From NCBI GenBank assembly GCA_020051095.1, contig JAGVJN010000026.1, forward strand, positions 1 through 36,557: a DNA stretch of 36,557 bases, written 5' to 3'. Made by a program: the position numbers and the translations under genes. Positions 7,730-21,200 of the stretch are shown in pieces. Source of the DNA: Pseudomonadota bacterium (GTDB lineage Bacteria; Pseudomonadota; Gammaproteobacteria; Legionellales; Legionellaceae). Position 1 is the first letter of the stretch. Each line of letters begins with the position of its first letter. The notes beneath the pieces are model-generated. The model was not told the DNA's origin. It saw nothing but the letters and a program-made list of their open reading frames with translations, and made no database searches.

Positions 7730-8959
7730 ATGGTACAACCTTATCCCCGGTTACTTTTTGTCATTTTGTTTCTTACGACGGTGGAACAGTTTGCGGTGGA
7801 TTTGTATTTGCCATCTTTACCCGCCATGACCAACTATTTTGGCGCCCCGGCAAGTTATCTGCAGCAAACACTGACGCTTTATTTATTCGGTTTTGGACTA
7901 TCCCCACTTTTATTTGGCCCCTTATCCGATCGCTATGGCAGGCGCCCAATTGTGTTATTCAATTTAGGGCTTTATCTAGCAGCCAGTTTGTTATGTGCGC
8001 TGGCTACCGAGATTCATTGGCTACTCGCTGGACGCTTAGTCAACGGCATCGCCAGTGGGGGGATCGTCGTGGCGACGTCAGCCATGTCGCGAGATAGCTA
8101 TCGTGGAAAAGCCCTGATTGCTGTATCCGCTTATATGTCCATGGTTTGGTCGCTAGTGCCCATAATTGCCCCAACCATTGGTGGCTATATCCAACATTAT
8201 TTAGGCTGGCGAGCTAACTTTTATCTCATATTTCTCTATCCCCTGCCTATGATCCTGTATTTATTTGCCACGTTGCCAGAAACAAATCCAAATCCCACTA
8301 CCCGCTTAGCGGTTTCTCGGGTGATTTCCCGCTATATGCATTTCTTGAATGATCGCTTTTTTATAATACATGTGTTGGCAACCGCTGTGACGTTTGCAGC
8401 GACCATCGCCTTCAACACTGCCGCTCCCTTCTTATTCCAAGACACGCTACACCTGAACGCTGTTCAGTTTGGTTGGCTCTCGTTTGCTGTGGCATTGAGT
8501 TATTTGATAGGCACAATAGCCAATAGTTACCTCCTTCGTTATTTTTCGATTGCAACTCTCCTTAAGATTGGACAAACCATCATGGTGAGTGCCTCATTGG
8601 TGATGTTGATCATTGGTTTTTTGGGCACAATGACTGTTGCCACACTGGGCATTCCCGCAAGTCTAATCATTCTGGGGGAAGGGTTCATTTATCCCAATTC
8701 AGCAGCGCTTGCCTTTAATAATGTCAAAAAACATTTGGGCATTGCGACCGCGTTATATGGCAGTATTCAGTTAATTACTTGTTCGGTAGCCAGCGCGCTT
8801 GTCGCCATCTTTCCAGAGTCAAACCAAATTCCGCTCGCCCTCTTCTTGCTCGGATTATCATTGGTTCTGGTGTTGAGCTTTAGAACGTTGGATGATCCGA
8901 GTGGAAACGTTGATCGCGTTTTTGTTGAGTCGGCGTCTAAATATTGGAGAGTTGAATAA
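7730..8959 (+). CDS. Bcr/CflA-type MFS drug efflux transporter
   Basis: This 409-residue inner-membrane protein has about 12 predicted helices. MFS motif A is GPLSDRYGRRP at about residues 63-73, between helices 2 and 3. The N-terminal VDLYLPSLPAM stretch and AGRLVNGIASGG in helix 4 are typical of the DHA1 Bcr/CflA subgroup, which exports drugs or metabolites by proton antiport. The gene is divergent from the GCS2 operon; about 250 bases separate the two starts. A TACAAT-like -10 is visible near 7692-7697, but the ribosome binding site before the ATG is poor. It appears monocistronic. The family is firm; the substrate is unknown. Confidence 0.85.
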   Translation: MVQPYPRLLFVILFLTTVEQFAVDLYLPSLPAMTNYFGAPASYLQQTLTLYLFGFGLSPLLFGPLSDRYGRRPIVLFNLGLYLAASLLCALATEIHWLLAGRLVNGIASGGIVVATSAMSRDSYRGKALIAVSAYMSMVWSLVPIIAPTIGGYIQHYLGWRANFYLIFLYPLPMILYLFATLPETNPNPTTRLAVSRVISRYMHFLNDRFFIIHVLATAVTFAATIAFNTAAPFLFQDTLHLNAVQFGWLSFAVALSYLIGTIANSYLLRYFSIATLLKIGQTIMVSASLVMLIIGFLGTMTVATLGIPASLIILGEGFIYPNSAALAFNNVKKHLGIATALYGSIQLITCSVASALVAIFPESNQIPLALFLLGLSLVLVLSFRTLDDPSGNVDRVFVESASKYWRVE

Positions 8960-8965
8960 TGTTTT

Positions 8966-8998
8966 CCCCGCATTTTGCTTCGCTTCATGCGGGCTACG
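8966..8998. repeat. Small palindromic intergenic repeat (REP-like)
   Basis: CCCGCAT (8967-8973) pairs exactly with ATGCGGG (8987-8993) around a GCTTCGCTTC-containing loop, followed by CTACG. Read on the minus strand this begins GTAGCCCGCATGAAGCGAAG. A diverged copy of the same sequence occurs at 36406-36422, fused to the right-end repeat. It lies just after the MFS stop codon and could also act as a weak transcription barrier, although no U-tract follows. Confidence 0.6.
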
Positions 8999-9236
8999 AT
9001 TGGTACAATTCGATTAGCGGAACATTTTAATCACACATTCCCCTTGCCACCGTGCGAAGCATAAAGGAGTGACGTGAACACGGTATTTGATTTCCAATAA
9101 GCGCCGATATTTCCAAATTAAAGAATTTTCAAGGATTATTCAAGCGGTTTTAAATGAGAGGCAGTCTGCTCGCTTTCAGGCATGATGTGACCTTCGATGA
9201 ATGCACACCAATAGCTCAGTCAATCATTTTTTCATC

Positions 9237-9270
9237 CTTAATGATCAGTTAATCTATACTAAAGTATAAT
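9237..9270 (+). promoter_or_regulatory. Candidate PmrA box and -10 of the giant gene
   Basis: CTTAATGAT (9237-9245) and GTTAATCTA (9248-9256) form a direct repeat separated by two bases, so the TTAAT cores recur at exactly 11 bp. This fits the cTTAATatT-N2-cTTAATatT consensus described for PmrA-regulated Dot/Icm substrates in Legionella and Coxiella. A perfect TATAAT follows at 9265-9270, and there is no good -35, as expected of an activator-dependent promoter. The giant gene starts 28 bases further on. Regulation by PmrA is inferred, not shown. Confidence 0.5.
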
Positions 9271-9298
9271 ACGCATAATTGCGCATATCGAGGGCATC

Positions 9299-12200
9299 AT
9301 GGCGATTGAAATTACCGAATCATTATTTGGCCATATTTATAATGACCCCTTTCTAACAGGCACTTTCCGGTTAGAAGGGCAAAACTTTCGTAATACCGTT
9401 GGCTTACTCAACCAATTCATTGAAGATGAAAAAAGTAGCTCGCTAAAATTGCCAGCCGAAGTTCAAGGATTGCTGGAGGCAACCACCACCCTGCTTGACC
9501 AGGAAAATGAAATTGCAAAACTAGCCGCCTCCAAACACGACGAAAAGGCAACGCAAGCGTTAGCTAAACAATGGTTTCAATTGATTCAACAAACCTCTGC
9601 CGAAAAAAAAGATTACCTACTCCTCCCAGGTGGGTGGAAAGCCAAACCAAGCGGGCATGGGATCATTTATCAATTTCATCGCGAAGACAATGGCGATATT
9701 ATTTTTACTATCAATAACTCAGGCGCCGGCATTGAATACCATGCTAAACGCTCCGAAGCCGATAAAGAACTTTATAGCGCAACGTTAAAATATCGCATTC
9801 CCAAAGAAAATGCTGCCAATGAAAAGGACTTTATACCTATCCTGCAAGAGTTGATTGAAGCAAATAGTATTGTTCATGAAAAAAATACCATTGATGCCAG
9901 TTTTTTATATGAGCGCGTGTTTGGAAAGCTAGATTTCTTGGATGCTACCATCCTTGAACCAACTCCGGAAGAGTTTAAATTCTATACCGGTGGTCAATTA
10001 TCAGGAACCTGTGCTCAACGCTCCATTCACCAGATGCTAAAAGCCCGATTTAGCTCCGTTGACGATTATCGACAATTCATATTTCGCTTCAAAGCCTATG
10101 CGTTAGAACAATACATGGAAAACATGGCGAAAGAGGGTCGTTTAGGTGAGACTAAATATCACCCGCAAATACAAAAAGCCATTCGCCATCTGCTTCGTTT
10201 GCTCAATGTGACACGTACCGACTCTGAAGAGCCCTTGTTTTCGGATAATTTTCGAGAAGAAAAGCGCTTATTGTTTGTCAAATACTTATCAAGTCTACGC
10301 TCACATACTAAAAAAGAGGAAACGCCCAGCGCACAAGCCCCAAATAAGCCCACTGAAACCTTTGATGTCGATTTTTCGACAGGATTCATTCCCAATCATG
10401 CCAACGCTACCTCACTGCCATCCCCTGTTCTGTCTGATCCCTTACCAAAGCCTTTGCATGCACCCAATTTATTGAAAACCATGCGGGATTTAAAAACAGA
10501 GGGTGAAAGGATGCAAAAGCAAGACCCGGCGTTTGTCTTTGAAATGCTCGAAACCTTTTTCTTGCAGCTCCCACTACCGGATGAAAAGGATGACTCCCTA
10601 CTCGCCTTTTACAAAGATGCGGGCGTGTTAAACGACCCCCATGCTTTTTTTTCCCTGATGGCAGATTTGCAAAAACTCTATTTTGATACCGCTAAAAACT
10701 CCCTGGGTCCATCGGTCATATTACCAAGCATGCAAACCATCAAAGCTTCCAATTTTGCGGTGTGTGCTCATGTATGTAAGCATTCGAAGTATCTTTTAGG
10801 GGAAAATTTTGCCAATCTCGTTCGCTGGTTACCCTCTTCATTGCAACTTCAAAATGGGCGTGTTGCTCAACTGTCAAATCACCATCCAGCCCTTGACCAA
10901 CGCCTCCAGCAAATTCGTCAATTACACTCTGGCGACAAGTATGATTCTGGAAAAGCATTCCCGGAACATTATCAAAACGCCATGATCAGGCATTATAATC
11001 AATTACTGGATGAACATAGCGAACTGAAAGCTGAACTCGAAGAAAAATTTAACCTAAAACATAAAAATGATTACTCTAATTTTATCCAAAAAATCCGTAG
11101 TAGCGATTCGGAAGCACTCTATTATTTTTCAACCTATCACACTAGCGATCCCGACCTGAAAACCAATGGCCGTTTCCACAAAATACATGATTTATGGCGC
11201 AAACAAGCAACGCTTGAGCAAGCTTTCTCGTATGGTTTGCCCACCTTATTTGGCAATTATGAATATAGCCGCGAACTGAGCCTATCCTATGATGAAATGA
11301 AAAATCAACTAAAATTAGTTTCTGATATACAAAACGGTTCCAACCATTTCTTTATTTCATCCAATTTAAAAAAATCCATTTATCCTTTACCAGATGGTGC
11401 CGTCAAATCATGTTTTGACTACTACATCAACCAAAACACCTCCTTAACAAAAGTAGGCATTGGCTTACCAAAATCCGCGGAGGTACAATTAAAACGACTA
11501 CCCACCCAAACATCGACAGCCAGCACGATTCGTCCGGAAGATTTTGAGGAACGCGAGCTCTTCCATTTACGCCAAGATTCGGAAAGCCAAATCTTACTCA
11601 CGTTAGAATACTTCCTCAAGCATCCCAATAAATTAAGCCGCAGCGAAATGCAGGTCTACTGTGAAGCGAATATTTTTGAAAGTGGCTTATTGTTACAATT
11701 ATTAAAAAGCCCTGAGGCGGCAAATTTTTGGCCATTGCTGGATAAGTGGGTTGAGCAAGGCATCGAACAATCACAAAAACAAGGGCAATTTACTCCCCAA
11801 TCCTTATTTTATGTTCGCTTATACCAAGCCATTCAAGTGTATGCGTTTGAGTCAAATCCTATCGCTTATAAAGATTCAATGGACAAGCTTGTTAAAAAAT
11901 TAAATTTTTGGATAAACCAACCTCAACATCCGCAACAATTGGCTGAGCTTCATTTTAGTCGCTTTCTCAGCTTAAACGCCCTTTATAAACACCAGCAAAC
12001 CTTGATGAAGGAAGACTTGCATAACCTGCTAGAATCTTACTTTATCTTGCAAACCCATCCGTTACCCCAAACATGCCATGAAGCCGATGCAACCTATCGA
12101 CTCAATCGTGATTTAAGAGCATTGATGTACCAACTACGCGCAGAACCCCCTATGTTCGATGGGGAAGAATTTTTGAGCATACTCGGTGCTCACCATCTTT

Positions 12201-15200
12201 TGCCCAAACCAATCAAATGGTCCAGCAAACCAATCATAGGCTTTCCAAACATTCATTTAACTGACAGAGAAGGGCATGTTTATCAAATAAATGTACAACA
12301 AGGCATTATCCTACGAGATTATATGGCGCTTGTTTCCACACCTCAGGCAATCGTTAACCATCCAATTATTCGACATTTACACATGCAAGATATTCGGCAA
12401 TGCTATCAAACAGCCGATAAAAGCCAATTTATGCTTGAAAAAGATAACGTCAAATTACGGTTTACCCTAAAAAGTGGGGTTTATTGCGTTGAGCAACAGT
12501 TTACCTCGCCCGAAGGCAAAAACACTTGGTATGAGCTTCTAGCAGTCAATAAAGCGCAGCGCGCTTATTTAAACCTACCCCCTGATAAATGCTTAACAAG
12601 CAATTTACCCAAAGCACTAAAGCAACGAGAAACCTTTGTTTGGAAAAATGCGGAGGATGCCAACCAACTCATCATCACGGGCGAGAACAACCAACGTCAA
12701 TATTATTTAAATAAGCCCGTTGATTCAGGCAAATGGGTAATAAAACGAGCTGATAACCAGGCCATTTTATGGCAAAAAAACAAACCGGTTGAAACCTTGT
12801 TTAGTGCTATCGAAGCACCCAATTTTATGATAATCAGTCATGACAAAGGGAATGTTGATTGTGAATTACCACGGTTGAATCTACGCTTTCACAAAAATGC
12901 CGATTCCGAACAGTTTGTCTGGCATTGGGATGGGAAAGACCAATATTTAGATGAGAAGCAGAATTTAGCGCAACGTGGATTACCCGGTTTAACATTTTCT
13001 GACCAAAATTTCTGTGTTCTGCCCGTTACCCGATTTTTATCAACTGGCACCCGGGAAAAGGAAGGCGAGTACTATCAATTCCAACCTGATTTAAACAATA
13101 GAATTGCTAAGGATGTGGTTGAACGAGAACCGGAAAAAGATCAACCAAGTTTCATACAACCCAAGATTTGGCAACACCAGAAAAGTGTCCAGACGATGGT
13201 CATTAAAATGAAAGAGGGTGAACCCTACCCCGAAAATCCCGTCCAAGCATTGTATTTATCTTACCTGTATTTAGGCAATCACCAAGAAGAAAAAGCACTG
13301 AAGATGCTTGAAGCGTGTGACAAACGACTGGGGGGGCTTGAAGGAAGTTATGAGGAGTTGCAGTTATTGCATTGGATCTGTGAGGCCTTGCCTTACAAAC
13401 CCGAAGACGATGAAATGGCGAAAAAAGCGGAAATTTCCACACCGCCTGTGGTTGCCTGCCAATTAAAGGCATTACAGCTTTGGGCTAAATTGAGTGAAAA
13501 CAAACGTAAAATCACGTTTCCCAAAATGGTCACCTCACCATCCACGCCAGATGAATATTACCATCAACAAACCGTTTTAACACTGCAGGCTTTCCATAAT
13601 AGCGGTTTAAATACCAAACTATATGACCTGTATACCCGATACCAGCTGATGAGACGCGATATGAAGGTGAACTTTCTATTATCGGAAGCAGAATCTCGGT
13701 ATTTATTGAACTTTTATCATGATCAAATTCCCGACTCACCCGACAAGGGTCCCAAAGCCATTGGGGCACTTGGCTATGATTGGCTCCGATTAAATATTGT
13801 CAATTTGAAGCGAGAGCTAGACCGCCTGGATCAAAAATCAAAGCAAGGTGAATTATCGCCCTTTGAAAAAAAACGACAAGTTGACATTCAGGCCTGGATA
13901 AAACACCATGAAGGTGCTTACCGGAACAGCTCGAAATTAAACAAAGCCTACATCGATCTTTCCATTAATGACCACAAAGGGTTATCAAGCTGCCCTACAG
14001 CATCAAGCTCGTTTCTAAAGGTATTTCCTGCCAACCAGTCTTCGAGACAATTGGATAAATTGGAAAAAGAAATGGCTGAGGCCATGTCAGCGCTAAACCC
14101 CAAGATTGCAGCAAGCACATTTGAGAATAATTTTGGGTATTTTTTGGCAATCGCCCTCAAAAAAGATAAACAAACCGAGGAATTAAAGCGTTTTTGCATG
14201 TCTTATTTAAGGGCAAGTCGTCATAGCGCCATCGATAAACAACCCAATAATATCCCTTATCTATGCAATGTTTTGTACCGTGTCATTTGCGAAAAGGAAA
14301 GCGTATTTTGGTTTACTCAAGAGGATATCACAAGCCTCGACGAATTCAGCAATCAAGTCAAAAACTACCCTGCTTCTCCGATTCATGTTTACCAACTGGA
14401 AGACAAAACAGATGAGCTGCTCATCAGTGCTGAAGCTATCCAACATAGCATTCCCGAAAGCAAACCAGCCGATCCTCCCAGCGTTGAAGAAGATCAACAA
14501 TTGACCATCAATCTCATTGAGCTATTTCCATCTCATGTCTGTACTAGCGTTATGTCTTCTGCCAAAGAATGGCAGAATCTGGAAAAAAAATTCTACCATA
14601 TACAAAAGGAAGATTATTCGTCTGGCTCTGAATCGGATTCTGACAGTGAGTTGGAGCAAGAGCAGCAAGCGGGTGAACTTAAATATACGCTATTAACAAA
14701 ATTACAAGCACATGCACGAAAGCTCTTTCCTAACCAAAAGGCCATAATCGAATTAAATAGCCAAGCAAAAATTCGCTTAAATTTTTTCCAAAAGGAGCAA
14801 AAAGAGCTTGAGGAAAGCCTATTGGAATTAGCAAATGCCGGACCTGCAGCCAAAACAGCAAAAGTCATGTGGGATATTGATGTGGATGCTCAAAAGAGAA
14901 TTCCATTGACTATCAATCAATTGCTAAGCCTTTATTTTCAAGCAGATAAGGTGCTTTATCGCCAAGAAACAGGCCTATCCGATGATAAAATTAATCAGCT
15001 ACATGGCAAAATAGCCGAATTTTTAAAACGTGGCCTGTTTATCCAGCAGCTTTTTCGCACCTCTGAAGTCGCTGATAAATTAGTAAACCAAGATTATAAA
15101 ACCCTGTCGGATGCGCAACTCTTTAAGCTTGGCCAAGTTGTGTTTGCCACTAATTGGGGAGATGTGGTTAAAGAACCGGCTATATCTGTCTTTCAATATC

Positions 15201-18200
15201 ATGAGAATATCTTACTTCGACCGCATCAAAATATTGGCATCGAAAAATTATTGAAACACGATAAACAGGGGCGTTTTAAAGAAATTATTGCCAAAGTGGT
15301 TATGGGTGGTGGTAAATCCACGGTTTTTTCGCCCGTGCTAGCTTATCTAAAAGCCAATGGAGAAAACCTTGTCCTCCTAGAAGTACCCAAAGCCTTGTTG
15401 CGCACCAATTACACGGACTTAAAAGCAACCTCTAACCGACTTTTTGGCCAAACGGCGGAATTATTTGAATTCTCCCGCGATAGCGATTGCTCACCGAAAG
15501 CCCTTGAAGCCATGTTCCGGCTCTTCTCCGATGTCATGGTCAACAAAAAGTACTTAGTGACAACTGGCGACAGTATCCAATCCCTTGAATTAAAATTTTT
15601 GGAAATTTTAGAGGCAAAACCTAAAACCACGGATTATAAAGCCTTCAATGAATGGGAAGAGCAAGCATTTTGGATGGAACAGTTGGTCCTGTTCTTAAGA
15701 AACCGAGGCGATGGCATCATTGATGAAGTGCATCAAGGACTCTTATTAAAAAATAGGCTGAACTATACTATCGGCGCATCCAAAGCGGTTCCAAAATTCG
15801 TGAGTCACGAAGTGGTAGCCCTTTATCAATTTTTCCCGCAGGTTAAATTAAAGGGGATTATGGGGATTGACGATCCTAATCTGACCATGGCGAGTTTACT
15901 GCTGCCCTTTAAACCGCTAAAAACAGAAGCACAGTATAAACAAGCATGCAGTCAATTAGTGGATGCATTGCTCAAACAGGAACAAAGTCCTTTATTAGCC
16001 GTGTTAAAACGCGGGGGGGGCACCCTTAACCCGATTGAGATTAAACAGCTCAAAGCGTATTTTAACGATGAGAGCGACGCTATCCCGCCCTTCTTGTTAA
16101 AATTACCAGAAGATCTGCAAGACATTGTGGTCCTTTATAAAGAAGAAGCTAATCATTTACTTCCCTTCACATTAAAGCGAAATACCAATGAACATTATGG
16201 CCCTTCCAAAAATCCTGAGAAATCCTCTGCTCAACAGGCCGTTGCCATTCCTTATCGTGCAAATAATGCCCCCAATGAGCATAGTAATTTTGGTAATGAA
16301 ATAGAATCCATCAATTACACCATCCAATCGATGCTGATTAACGGTGTATCCGAAGCATTACTCAAGCAATATTTGCAGTTTTTACTTCACCAAGCAAAAG
16401 TCGATGCGGATGAACACAAGAAAGACTCAGTCGATGACACCGTATCAGGCTTCTTATTTAAATCCATGACAAAAGGTCAATTATTATCAAACCTTGATCT
16501 GGATAATGCGGAGCAGATAAGCCAGTTGTTTAAAACCATGGCAAAAAATGAATCGTTCATTTATGAAGTATTAAAAACTCAAGTTTTGCCAACAATACGC
16601 ATGAATACCCGCATATTAAGCTCGAATGCTCTGAACCATGTTGATATTCTGCACTCCGTGCAAGGTTATTCTGGAACCCCCTATAATGCCAGCACGTATC
16701 ACCACCGGTTAAAATATGAGCGATCGCTCGCTGTCGGAACGGACGGCTATATTATTGAATGCTTGAAGAAAAAGAAAACGCCTGTTAAAACCCTTGATTT
16801 TTCTATACCAGAAACGCTTGTTGACAATGTCTTAGGAAGATATTCTGCCGCGGATCAACTCAGAGCGGTTATCGATATCTCAGCAGCATTTAAGGGTATT
16901 GCCAATGAATCCGTGGCGAAACAACTTGCCCAGTATATTGAAGGTCAACCCGATAAATTCAATCAGCCGGATAAAATCAAATACGTGCTTTATTTTAATG
17001 AACACGATCAACTTTCAGCCATGACGGTTGATAATGAAGGTAAGCCGCCCAAAATCGTGATGTTAGGTTCAACTAACCCGAAAATCATCGCGGATAAATT
17101 AGGTTGCTCTCCCGATGCATGCTTTACCTATTATGATCAAGCCCATACATTAGGCACGGATATTCGCCAATCTGAAAAAGCAAAAGCTGCCGTGTTATGT
17201 GATCAAGACACCGGTATTTCTGCTTTCTTGCAAGGTGACTTAAGAATGCGTGACGTGCTGGATGGCCAACAAACGCTTGATATCTTTGTGCCCAATGAAA
17301 TGGCTGAAATGAAAGATGACTTAGCCAAACTTTGCTTGCATATGCAAGAACAAGAGCAGGCCCAATTACGAAAAGATAATTACATCGCCGCCCAATATAA
17401 GATGGCTAATTTTATTCGCAACGACTTACTAATGCGCATCATTAGCCACCCTGGTTCACCTGAAGAAAAAGCTGACTTATTTCAGCAATTCCGTAAACAG
17501 TTTATTGATGAGCAAAAAGAACGGTTGTTTTATCGATTTGGCGGTGTCGCAAAAATGGACGATACACGAAAACTGTTAGAAACAGAAAAGAAAGTCCTGA
17601 TGCATAACTGGGAAAAAATGCTGAAAAAAGCAAAACTAGAAGCCTCCAGTACTGAACAAGAAAAGATTAGCAAGAAAATGGACAAAGTGATTGAACAAAC
17701 CTGCCAGCCCAATGTCTGTGATGAAAAACAATTAAGTCCGGATAAAGAAGAAGCCATGGAGGTTGAATTATTTACCCAAGTGGAAAAAGAAGATCAACGC
17801 TTAACCGAACAATTTGATCCCAGCCACGAGCCTAGTAAGTATGCTGGTTGGTATTCTCCATTAAGTGGCGGGCTAGAATATAAAAATTTAAACCAAATTG
17901 TTGCCAGTGCCTCACCCGCTTATGCGCCTAAATTCAGTTACAAAATCCTTGCCTCCAAAAACTTTTACCGCATTTATCAAGGACAAAGTAACTATCTCAC
18001 CCAAACCATGTTTCCAGTTCATGGCATTTATTTCTATGAGAATAAAGGCAAACTGCATAGCATACTTTTATCACCAGAAGAGCTCACCGATGTTAAGCAG
18101 CATATTGCTAAAAACTCTTCAGAAAAGCATTGGGTATCAACAACCAGTGAAACCGTATTAGCCGGTACAATGCCAGAAGGGATAAAAAAGAATGCCAAGT

Positions 18201-21200
18201 ATCAATCCATGCTTGAGCAAATTCGCTTTTTTGCCGGCGATTTTGACGAATTGGTGAGTCGTAAATCGCCTATTTTATGGCTCAGTGAAGACACCGGTAA
18301 AAAGCTCGACTTTTTTGATACCTACCTTGCCCCAGCACGAGAATCGAATCCCACGCATACCCAGCAGCTACGTTTAGGGATGATGACACTCGGCAAGATG
18401 ATGAAGTATGTCGCCGAAAACCCGACCCGCAACTATACCGATTTTGATTGGAAAAGCCACTTCCCCACTGCCGAAGATTCTGAGGTTGAGGATATGAAGC
18501 AAGTAGTGAAAGCGTTCTATGACCTAGCCGGTTCCTGGTGGAATAATCAGTTAACCGCTGAAGAATTAGTGAAAAAATATAATTTATCCCCGATGGCACT
18601 CGGTTATTTAAGTCAGTATCAAAATAGCCTGAAAGACGATCACTTTATCTTCAATTTAAAAGCACTCATTGCTACCTTGACTTATCGCTCTGCGATTTCC
18701 GATTTTAAAGGGGCAGATAACAAGTTGCTCCATTCCATTATCGACATGGCATTTACCGAATCAGAACCGAATGCCAAAATATTTATCGAGGAACTCCAGG
18801 GCGAATTATTGCCAGCCTCGGAGATGGGCAATCTAGCTAGCTTACTTGGCTTAAAGCCAGATGCTTGGATCTCACCGAACCCACTTGAAATCCTTCCCCT
18901 GGTGCTGGCTAGTTGCCAATTTCTCGATGATTCACACTTTCAAAAATTAATCACACACATCCCCTCTCATCCTAAGGTCAGCTATAGACTTTTAAGTCAG
19001 TATAGGAATCTTAAGAACGTCGATAACCTATTAAGCTTAATCAAGGCCATTGCTAAATTGCCGCCAACAGAGATAAATGAAATTTTTGATCCAAAAGACA
19101 AGCATCGAAGTTTACCAGAAGTGTTAGATTCCATTTTCCTTCGTGAGTTATTACCTGATAAAATTGATTTGGTTGTAAAAACAATTAGCGATCATTTTGA
19201 TATAAACTATCAACGCCGTTTATTTAATTATCTATTATTGACTCCTGCCATTTCAATTGCAGGAAAAATTTTCAAGCATAGCAACGATAATGACATTCTG
19301 TTTGAAGCGACTAAATCTAAAATGTTCGCTTATGTCGATTATAACGATATTCGCACAAAGATACTGGATGAAAAAACGGACCCTCGCCTTATCGAACAAA
19401 TTTCTTTATTCGATTTTTCTAAATCCGATAAACGCTTTGTCGAGGATATGTTGAATTATCCTCATATAACACAATCTATCTATCAGAATATTATGAAACA
19501 TGGTAGCGACAAGGATCAACTGTTATACGGATTACAGGATGCATTTGTCAAGTGGATGAGTGCTCAGAGCATCAATGAAATGTTGAAAGAAAATTCGGCA
19601 ACAACTCACCCTGATGTGCAATCTCGTATTGTCACCTTGGCAAAAGAACACCTAAATCTTCGCGCTGTAATTACCACATTAGTGGCATCTGCTCCGAGTG
19701 ATATTTTAAAACAACTCTATGGCAATGAAGAATTCATCCCTTTAACCGAAGAGCATGCGTTATCCAATCGTTTACCTGCCACATTTGACAGCGAAGCAAT
19801 CGCCTTGCTGCTTTCAAAAACGCAGAATCTAACGCTCGTCACCACGCTCATTCAAAGTCCTGATTTCGTAAAAATTGATAAAGTTAACTTGATGCTTGCG
19901 TGTGCAATACCTAAGTTAGGAAATGAGGAAATTCTTAAAATCATCCAACATCCTCTTTTGGATGAGGATGTGCTAGGGACACTCTGCAAACACCATTCAC
20001 TTTCCAAGGACAACTTGCATTATTTAGGAAAACAGGAATCTGTTTTGTCAAAAATAAGCAAAGAAAGTTCTTTTCAAGTGCTGATTGAACAAAATAACCT
20101 TCTTTCAAATACGGCGACTGAACTATTCAAACACATGCATCATCGCTTTGATAAGGCGACGATGAATTTTATTAAACGATTCCAATCAGACACACCTGTA
20201 TTACTAAGTTGCTTAACCTTGGATGGGGCGGATCTGACATTAAAGCGTTTATTGAGTAACCCAGAAAATCCCACTCCCATTATGGCTGCGCTTGAAAATC
20301 TATTGACTTCCAGTCATAACCTATCGTCTGATTTAATCGACAAACTAGCAGAATTACCCTATCTAACCAATCCATGTCGCGATGCCATTTTAAAACATCA
20401 AAATACGTCTGAAATGGCAATCGACCGTCTAATCAATCCTATCAACGATACCGAAGAACTAGGCAAGATTGTAACAAATCTTGCCTATTACGGAAATCAT
20501 GATAACCTGATTAACGCCTTGCTCAAAAATACCGCTTTAAGTTCAGACCAGATTTACCAGATTATGAAATTAGTCGCAATAACGGGCTCTCAAATAATCA
20601 CCATTGCCGGCTCAAAACATTGTGATGAATCCATGCTGCTCAACTTGGCCAACCATGCCAACACACCCGAATCATGTGCCACAATTTGCAAACATCCACA
20701 TTTTAATGAGACAGTTTTACTCGCTCTTCTGAAAAAGCAGGCATTCGATTCTTCCAAGCTGCATGCAATCATTGCAACAGAGGGGATCGATGACCATTTG
20801 CGTCACTTAGCAAGCAATGAGGAATACCGTGACACCATTTTTAAAGCATTGGCGACATTGCTTTCCGACCCAAAATTAGAAGCCAAGTATATTCATCAAA
20901 TAGCGCGATTCCCAAATCTTGATCAATCCTGCAAACAAATCATCGTATGGCACCCAAACACCACCGACGAAAGCTTATCATTGCTATGCAAGCAAGAAAC
21001 CGATGCGCAAAAACTGTATGGCATGGTCACTATCATAGGATTTGCAAGAGATAAGAAAAAAGTCACCGATTTGCTGCTTGATAATGATCATTTGAATAGC
21101 AAGATGCTAGCCGAGCTAATCAAGACTACCAGACTTGATGCATCCCAACGGGCAAAAATATGCTCCCTGCCAATATGTAATACAGATGCATTACCATTCT

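Larger units (their letters stand above)
8960..9298. other. 339-base intergenic region before the giant gene
   Basis: The left part holds the REP-like palindrome and the right part the candidate PmrA box and -10 of the giant gene. Between about 9000 and 9230 I see no gene. A GTG at 9074 preceded by AAGGAG opens a frame of only eight codons. The region probably contains the giant gene's regulatory sequences and relics of dispersed repeats. Confidence 0.5.

Noticed and set aside
8966..8998. Rho-independent terminator of the Bcr-type efflux gene
   Set aside because: The stem is only 7 bp with a 13-base loop and lacks a following T-run, and a related sequence occurs near 36406, which points to a dispersed repeat.
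9074..9100. GTG start with AAGGAG upstream of the giant gene
   Set aside because: The frame stops after eight codons; it could at most be a leader peptide, and nothing else supports that.
14614..14868. Minus strand frames inside the giant gene, here and at many other places, some Ser/Cys-rich
   Set aside because: They are antisense shadows of the giant coding frame, with no ribosome binding sites and no family resemblance.
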